The notes beneath the pieces were generated by a model. That model ran no database searches, was not told the origin of the DNA, and saw nothing but the letters and a program-made list of their open reading frames with translations. A stretch of 16,719 bases of DNA, from assembly GCA_016871975.1 (NCBI GenBank), contig VHBM01000024.1, positions 1 to 16,719 on the forward strand. The letters run 5' to 3'. Every line of letters starts with the position of its first letter. Position 1 is the stretch's first letter. Made by a program: the position numbers and the translations under genes. Positions 13,478 to 16,719 of the stretch are shown here, in pieces. The stretch is from Nitrososphaerota archaeon (GTDB lineage Archaea; Thermoproteota; Nitrososphaeria; Nitrososphaerales; Nitrosopumilaceae).

Positions 13478-13775
13478 CTCGAATTATCCTAAATCGTCTA
13501 AAGTTACAATTGTTGATTTTTGCCATTATGGTGCTTGTTTACCAGATAATTTCCCACAATCTGCCTTTTTTGTTATTTTTTACTAATTTTTTGTATTGCT
13601 ACAGCTTTGATAGTTTTGCTAGAATAATTATGATTATGCATCAATATTTCTTGTAGCATATGACATTTCAATTGTAGTATAATCATGATTAGAGTAGCGA
13701 AGAAAAATTAATGCGATTAGCCAAAAAAATATGATATGAGGATCTTTTAGCTTATTGCTTGACTCAATCCTAAAC
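13478..13775 (+). other. Gene-free AT-rich interval between purC and the ArsR-like gene
   Basis: This 298-bp stretch holds no convincing gene on either strand. It contains a set of T runs (13566-13592) that look like a purC transcription terminator. Before the ATG at 13776 lies a TTTTAG stretch near 13745 that could be its TATA box. On the minus strand an 85-codon frame begins inside the ArsR gene and crosses part of the interval; it may be a chance frame. No tRNA or CRISPR-like repeat is present. Confidence 0.5.
13566..13592 (+). terminator. Oligo-T terminator after purC
   Basis: Three runs of six T residues (13566-13571, 13576-13581, 13587-13592) occur within 27 bases of non-coding sequence. 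In archaea, runs of T on the coding strand are sufficient for intrinsic termination. They lie about 90 bp downstream of the purC stop and before any other gene on this strand. Confidence 0.6.
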
Positions 13776-14288
13776 ATGTCAACATTACTTGAAAAACCAA
13801 TAAGGGTAAGCAGAATTGTTACAACAACAATTAACCAAGCTAAAGCAATCGAGGATCCTGCGCGTGCAAAGGTCCTTGAGATTTTGTACAAAAAAGAGCT
13901 TAGCGCAGAACAAATCCTAGATGAGCTAAAAAAATCAGGTTACAAAAAAGCGCTAACAACTATGCGACATCACTTGGATATTCTCAAAGAATCAGGTCTG
14001 ATTGAAATTGTAAGAATTGAAGAAGCTAGAGGTGCGATTACAAAGTTTTATGGGACATCAACAAAGTTTTTGGGTTTTGATCTACCAAAAGATTTTGATG
14101 CAAAATATTCATCACTTGTAAAAACAACAAGTGACAAAATTGAAAAACTGCTAAAAAATATTTCGCAGAAAACTGCAAACAAAAACTCAAAATCAGAGCA
14201 TGACAGCTACAATCACTATCTTACATTTGAAATCATAAATCGCGCAATTACTGAAATCCTAGAAAACTCACATCAGAACTCTAAGTAA
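13776..14288 (+). CDS. ArsR-like winged-helix transcriptional regulator
   Basis: The 170-residue protein carries a winged helix at about residues 20-95. It reads AIEDPARAKVLEILYKKELSAEQILDELKKSG, then a recognition helix region ALTTMRHHLDILKESGLIEIV and the wing RIEEARGAITKFYGTST. This is the ArsR/HTH-type layout of archaeal regulators that dimerise on DNA. A polar linker (TANKNSKSEHDSYNHY) leads to a C-terminal helix (TFEIINRAITEILEN), possibly for dimerisation. No cysteine metal site is present, so it is not a classical metal sensor. ATG 13776 is preferred; an in-frame TTG at 13755 would add seven residues. The stop overlaps the convergent DUF371 stop by 8 bp. Targets are unknown. Confidence 0.75.
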   Translation: MSTLLEKPIRVSRIVTTTINQAKAIEDPARAKVLEILYKKELSAEQILDELKKSGYKKALTTMRHHLDILKESGLIEIVRIEEARGAITKFYGTSTKFLGFDLPKDFDAKYSSLVKTTSDKIEKLLKNISQKTANKNSKSEHDSYNHYLTFEIINRAITEILENSHQNSK

Positions 14289-14697
14289 CTTCGATCACAA
14301 AAGTTCCCTTTGTTTGCGGGTTTTGCAAAACTTTGATCATTTTTTTTGGAATTGAGCTTGATGCCTTGTCACATCCAATGGCAATAGTCCTTGGGCAAAC
14401 AAACTTGCTTTTTCTTAACACTATATCATGTGGATTGGTCAGTTTCAGATCCTTGCTTCCATGACCAGTTACTGTAAAGGATTGACCATCTACAATAATT
14501 GAAAATTTGATTTTAGAGTCAGGATCGCGGATTTTTTTCTTTATCACTACTGGTAGTCCGTGGCATCCACATGAAGCATTAATCCCAACTATACAATCAC
14601 CGTTTATTGTTAGCTTGGATTCTGTTGTGATCTCAATTGTGTTTTGATGTAATGCTGTTATGTTTTTGTGTCCAGTAAATGGAATTTCAAATCGCAC
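14281..14697 (-). CDS. DUF371 domain protein
   Basis: The 138-residue protein matches archaeal DUF371. It has FTGHKNITALHQNTIEITTES near the start, followed by LTINGDCIVGINASCGCHGLP, where family members usually read GDCI.GI.A. It continues with ISTRAND-like segments including IKFSIIVDGQSFTVTGHGS, and a C-terminal DIVLRKSKFVCPRTIAIGCDKAS. Cysteines C35, C43 and C45 and later pairs could bind a metal, but the family function is not established. Start GTG 14697 is directed by the minus-strand reading of an AT box at 14716-14727 shared with psmA. It is soluble and archaeal-restricted as far as I know. Confidence 0.75.
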   Translation of the reverse strand: MRFEIPFTGHKNITALHQNTIEITTESKLTINGDCIVGINASCGCHGLPVVIKKKIRDPDSKIKFSIIVDGQSFTVTGHGSKDLKLTNPHDIVLRKSKFVCPRTIAIGCDKASSSIPKKMIKVLQNPQTKGTFVIEVT

Positions 14698-14715
14698 GTT
14701 TTGTGCATAACTAGA

Positions 14716-14727
14716 CTTAAATTAAAC
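14716..14727. promoter_or_regulatory. AT-rich box shared by the divergent DUF371 and psmA promoters
   Basis: CTTAAATTAAAC reads as a TATA-like sequence in both directions. It starts 34 bp upstream of the psmA ATG at 14750 and about 30 bp upstream of the DUF371 GTG at 14697. A single TBP-binding site may therefore serve both genes, or two overlapping sites may compete. Confidence 0.45.
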
Positions 14728-14749
14728 TTTCAAAGCATTGAAAACAAAA

Positions 14750-15487
14750 ATGATGCCACAACAACAAGGCTATGATAGAGCCATTACTGTTTTTTCACCA
14801 GATGGTAGATTGTATCAAGTCGAATATGCAATTGAAACTGTCAGACGTGGAACACTCGCGGTTGGCATAAAAAATAAAGCTGGTATTATCATCGCAGTTG
14901 AAGAAAAACCAAGAAAGCTTCAGATTTCAGAAACAGCTCAAAAAATTTTTCAAGTAGATGAACACATTGGCGTTGCAGCTGCAGGATACATTCCTGATGC
15001 ACGAAGTCAAGTTGACAATGCAAGATTTTTCTCACAAAGTAGTAAAATGATTTACGATGAGCCAGTTGAGGTTGAGACTATAGCAAAACACCTCGCAGAC
15101 CAATGTCAGCAATTTACCCAGTATGCTGGTGTGCGACCTTTTGGTGTTGCGTTGATAATTGGTGGCGTTGATGATCATGGAAGCTCGCTTTATCTTACTG
15201 ACCCAAGTGGAACCTACATTGCATATGATGCAGTTTCAATTGGTTCTGGCTCTGATGTTGTAGCAGACTTTCTTGAAAAATCATACAATCCAAATATGTC
15301 ACTTGATGATGCAGGTGCACTTGCAGTTGCCGCAATTTATCTTGTAAGTGAAGAAAAAGAAGGATCAAAACATATTAAAATGTCACAGATAAAATCTGAC
15401 ACAAAGAAATTTGAAATAATTCAAGAAGATCAGATTGCAAAGTATGCAAAGATTGCAAAACAGAAATACCCTTCTGAGAAAAAATAA
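14750..15487 (+). CDS. psmA: Proteasome alpha subunit (20S core)
   Basis: The protein forms the outer alpha rings of the 20S proteasome, which gate substrate entry and dock ATPases. It has the alpha-type signature YDRAITVFSPDGRLYQVEYA, in which the YDR gate motif falls at residues 8-10 when ATG 14750 is used, exactly as in the Thermoplasma subunit. That, and a TATA-like box about 30 bp upstream, favours this start over the in-frame TTG at 14738, which would add four residues. GVRPFGVALIIGGVDD and AIGSGSD-like IGSGSDVVADFLE follow, as in the family. The length, 245 residues, is normal. A SPOUT methyltransferase follows 4 bp after the stop. Confidence 0.95.
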   Translation: MMPQQQGYDRAITVFSPDGRLYQVEYAIETVRRGTLAVGIKNKAGIIIAVEEKPRKLQISETAQKIFQVDEHIGVAAAGYIPDARSQVDNARFFSQSSKMIYDEPVEVETIAKHLADQCQQFTQYAGVRPFGVALIIGGVDDHGSSLYLTDPSGTYIAYDAVSIGSGSDVVADFLEKSYNPNMSLDDAGALAVAAIYLVSEEKEGSKHIKMSQIKSDTKKFEIIQEDQIAKYAKIAKQKYPSEKK

Positions 15488-15491
15488 ACTA

Positions 15492-16307
15492 TTGAATATT
15501 TCAATCGCAATCCCAAATTCGTCTCTAAGTGATGAATCAACACAGCTAGACAAGTCTCGAAAGATTTCCCTTATTGCTAGGGCTTGTGCAATTTTTGAAA
15601 TAGATACAATCTATGTTTATCATGAGAGTGGAAGCAAATCTGACACTTCGCTTCTTGTAACTCTTTTAAAATACTTGGAAACCCCCCAATATTTGCGCAG
15701 GCGACTTTACCCAAAACTTGATGAGCTAAGATATGTTGGCGTGATGGCACCGCTTAAAATTCCAAGCCACGCGCCAATGATAGATCCTAAAAAAATTCAA
15801 AGTGGTGATATTCGTGAAGGCGTAGTATTTTTCCTGAAAGGAAAAAAGTTTGTTGATGTAGGAATTGATTTTGCAATCCCATATTTTGGAAAGATGCAAA
15901 GCGGTGACAGAGTTACAGTTCAATTCAAAAAAGGATATCCTGATTTTGAAATAAAGGAAGTAATAAAAGAAAATATCCCAAAATATTGGGGATACAAAGT
16001 AAAAGAAAGAAAAAATCTGTCCGAATTTTTGTCATCATGGGATGGAAACATAATTTTGACCTCAAGAAAAGGAAAATCAATAACAGAAACTTCACTGGAT
16101 AATTTCTTTGCTCAAAAACCACTACTTGTTGTTTTTGGTTCTCCACAAAAGGGATTACACGATATCTTGGGTTCTGGCATAAAGAACATACAAAACTCTA
16201 AAGTGCTAAACTTTTTTCCACAGCAGGCAACTGAAACAGTCCGACTTGAAGAAGCACTTCTTGGAACTTTGTCCATACTTAACATCATGCGATTAAATCA
16301 AACATAA
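15492..16307 (+). CDS. SPOUT-class RNA methyltransferase (COG2106 / DUF171 family)
   Basis: The 271-residue protein resembles COG2106 proteins, whose eukaryotic relative SPOUT1 has been linked to rRNA uridine methylation. The N-terminal half starts ISIAIPNSSL, with RACAIFEIDTIYVY and LRRRLYPKLDELRYVGVMAPLKIPSH. An inserted beta-barrel-like domain follows (about 95-165, IREGVVFF..KFVDVGIDFAIP..GDRVTVQF). The C-terminal knot contains the SAM site LLVVFGSPQKGLHDIL (211-226) and the closing FFPQQATETVRLEEALLG. The frame is open further upstream into psmA, but the family start and a TTG 4 bp after the psmA stop favour 15492. It precedes rpl3, as in Methanothermobacter, where the genes are MTH1 and MTH2. 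Confidence 0.85.
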   Translation: MNISIAIPNSSLSDESTQLDKSRKISLIARACAIFEIDTIYVYHESGSKSDTSLLVTLLKYLETPQYLRRRLYPKLDELRYVGVMAPLKIPSHAPMIDPKKIQSGDIREGVVFFLKGKKFVDVGIDFAIPYFGKMQSGDRVTVQFKKGYPDFEIKEVIKENIPKYWGYKVKERKNLSEFLSSWDGNIILTSRKGKSITETSLDNFFAQKPLLVVFGSPQKGLHDILGSGIKNIQNSKVLNFFPQQATETVRLEEALLGTLSILNIMRLNQT

Positions 16308-16316
16308 TTTAAAAAT

Positions 16317-16427
16317 ATGAAAAAACAAAAAAATTTTCTAATTTTGGCAATTGCGCTTGGAATTACCGGTGTTGTGATCGGAGCCATCACAATATTTTTC
16401 TCAATTAATGATATTTTGCAGCCGTAA
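16317..16427 (+). CDS. Tiny single-pass membrane protein, 36 residues
   Basis: ATG 16317 opens 36 codons ending in TAA 16425-16427. The product has a basic start (MKKQKN), a hydrophobic helix (FLILAIALGITGVVIGAITIFF, about 7-28) and a short polar end (SINDILQP). The positive N-terminus predicts a cytoplasmic N-terminus with the C-terminus outside. An AT-rich box at about 16290-16300 (GATTAAATC) lies some 25 bp upstream, and T runs follow the stop. It lies between the SPOUT gene and rpl3, which are otherwise neighbours. It is real enough to list but could be a chance frame, since such short hydrophobic frames arise readily in AT-rich DNA. Confidence 0.45.
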   Translation: MKKQKNFLILAIALGITGVVIGAITIFFSINDILQP

Positions 16428-16429
16428 GA

Positions 16430-16453
16430 TTTTTTATAAAAAAGCAATTTTTT
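16430..16453 (+). terminator. Oligo-T terminator before rpl3
   Basis: T6 at 16430-16435 begins a perfect 14-bp palindrome (TTTTTTATAAAAAA), and a second T6 follows at 16448-16453 flanked by GCAA and TTGC. The position, directly after the small membrane-protein stop and before the rpl3 promoter, fits an archaeal intrinsic terminator isolating rpl3 from upstream transcription. Confidence 0.5.
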
Positions 16454-16472
16454 GTTGCAAAATTTTAGTACG

Positions 16473-16480
16473 TATATAAT
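16473..16480 (+). promoter_or_regulatory. rpl3 TATA box
   Basis: TATATAAT is the strongest TATA match in the window and starts 35 bp upstream of the rpl3 ATG at 16508. It probably drives a ribosomal-protein operon that continues beyond the window. Confidence 0.6.
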
Positions 16481-16507
16481 GGGGTTTGCGACTTTTTTCG
16501 TTTATCT

Positions 16508-16719
16508 ATGGGTCATAGAAAACATAGCCAACCACGTCGTGGTAGCCTTGCATACCTTCCTAGAGGACGTGCTAAAAGTATGGAAGCCCGTATTCGCACT
16601 TGGCCAAAAACGACTTTGCAAGAACCAAAGCTTTTAGCTTATGCAGGATTCAAGGCAGGTTGTATCCAAGTTGTTAGCATTGATGATCGTGAAAAAACTC
16701 CAAACTATGGAAAGCAGCT
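16508..16719 (+). CDS. rpl3: Ribosomal protein uL3 (L3), N-terminal part; continues past window
   Basis: ATG 16508 starts a frame running to the window end. Its product begins MGHRKHSQPRRGSLAYLPRG, then RAKSMEARIRTWPK, LLAYAGFKAGCIQVVSIDD and KTPNYGKQ. This is the archaeal/eukaryotic uL3 N-terminus, in which RRGSLAY.PR.RA and AGYKAGM.H are diagnostic. uL3 binds 23S rRNA near the peptidyl-transferase centre and is needed early in large-subunit assembly. Only about 70 of roughly 330 residues are in the window. Its position after a SPOUT methyltransferase is typical of archaea and places the start of the S10-type ribosomal cluster here. A longer overlapping plus-strand frame from 16452 is a shadow. 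Confidence 0.93.
   Translation, partial: MGHRKHSQPRRGSLAYLPRGRAKSMEARIRTWPKTTLQEPKLLAYAGFKAGCIQVVSIDDREKTPNYGKQ

Noticed and set aside
13478..13640. Possible structured RNA after purC
   Set aside because: Only T runs and AT-rich sequence were seen; no long stem or conserved RNA motif could be recognised by eye.
13634..13891. 85-codon minus-strand frame with hydrophobic stretches
   Set aside because: About half of it lies antisense to the ArsR-like gene, it has no recognisable family, and no promoter was seen. It is probably a chance frame, though the segment outside the ArsR gene could be a relic.
16452..16637. 61-codon plus-strand frame overlapping the start of rpl3
   Set aside because: It overlaps the clear uL3 frame and covers its TATA box; the uL3 sequence is unmistakable.
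1..16719. tRNA, rRNA, CRISPR array or insertion sequence
   Set aside because: No T-loop-like motifs in gaps, no regularly spaced repeats and no transposase-like frame were found. Gaps are short apart from 13478-13775.

Overview
The window is AT-rich, gene-dense archaeal chromosome. It most likely comes from a mesophilic ammonia-oxidising archaeon of the Nitrosopumilus type (Thaumarchaeota/Nitrososphaerota). The evidence is: an archaeal PurP, a proteasome alpha subunit with the archaeal gate motif, an archaeal uL3, a DUF371 protein, a SPOUT methyltransferase next to rpl3, and several small proteins that look specific to this lineage. Many genes start with TTG or GTG, and a TATA-like box lies about 28-35 bp upstream of many starts. 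That is the layout of leaderless archaeal transcripts. No taxonomic search could be run, so the assignment is inference from protein families.

Layout. 1-1572 (+): the 3' end of a polysaccharide deacetylase-like gene, a small zinc-finger protein, a lineage-type unknown, a PIN-like (DUF5615-like) protein and an 88-residue unknown. 1565-2808 (-): a cysteine-bearing multi-pass membrane protein and a single-pass surface protein. 2941-3366 (+): a DUF151/bifunctional-nuclease-like protein. 3363-4493 (-): purP. 4530-5686 (+): a previously missed 48-residue membrane protein, a UbiX flavin prenyltransferase and an SRPBCC protein. 5683-7255 (-): tatA, tatC and an unknown charged protein. 7355-13477 (+): the purine block purS, purQ, purL, purF, a stand-alone RAM domain, a surface protein paralogous to the one at 2431-2808, and purC. 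13776-14288 (+): an ArsR-like regulator. 14281-14697 (-): DUF371. 14750-16719 (+): psmA, a SPOUT methyltransferase, a tiny membrane protein and the start of rpl3.

How the genes fit together. Six purine enzymes or subunits are present: PurF (first committed step), PurS/PurQ/PurL (FGAM synthase as three separate subunits), PurC (SAICAR synthetase) and PurP (AICAR formylation from free formate). purQ-purL-purF overlap and are probably translationally coupled, and the RAM gene follows purF by 3 nt behind a clear Shine-Dalgarno sequence. TatA and TatC form a minimal Tat translocase. The SPOUT gene next to rpl3 is an old archaeal neighbourhood linking rRNA modification with ribosomal proteins.

Most of the window is core genome, and I see no mobile element, CRISPR array, tRNA or rRNA. 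The most interesting structural signal is that all four convergent gene pairs overlap at their stop codons, three of them through CTAG. Other points worth a second look are two compact divergent promoters, a 12-bp palindrome just upstream of the purS TATA box, a 16-bp-arm palindrome over the promoter at 12195-12214, a PurP without the usual glycine-rich loop, and two tiny membrane-protein genes too short for routine gene calling.
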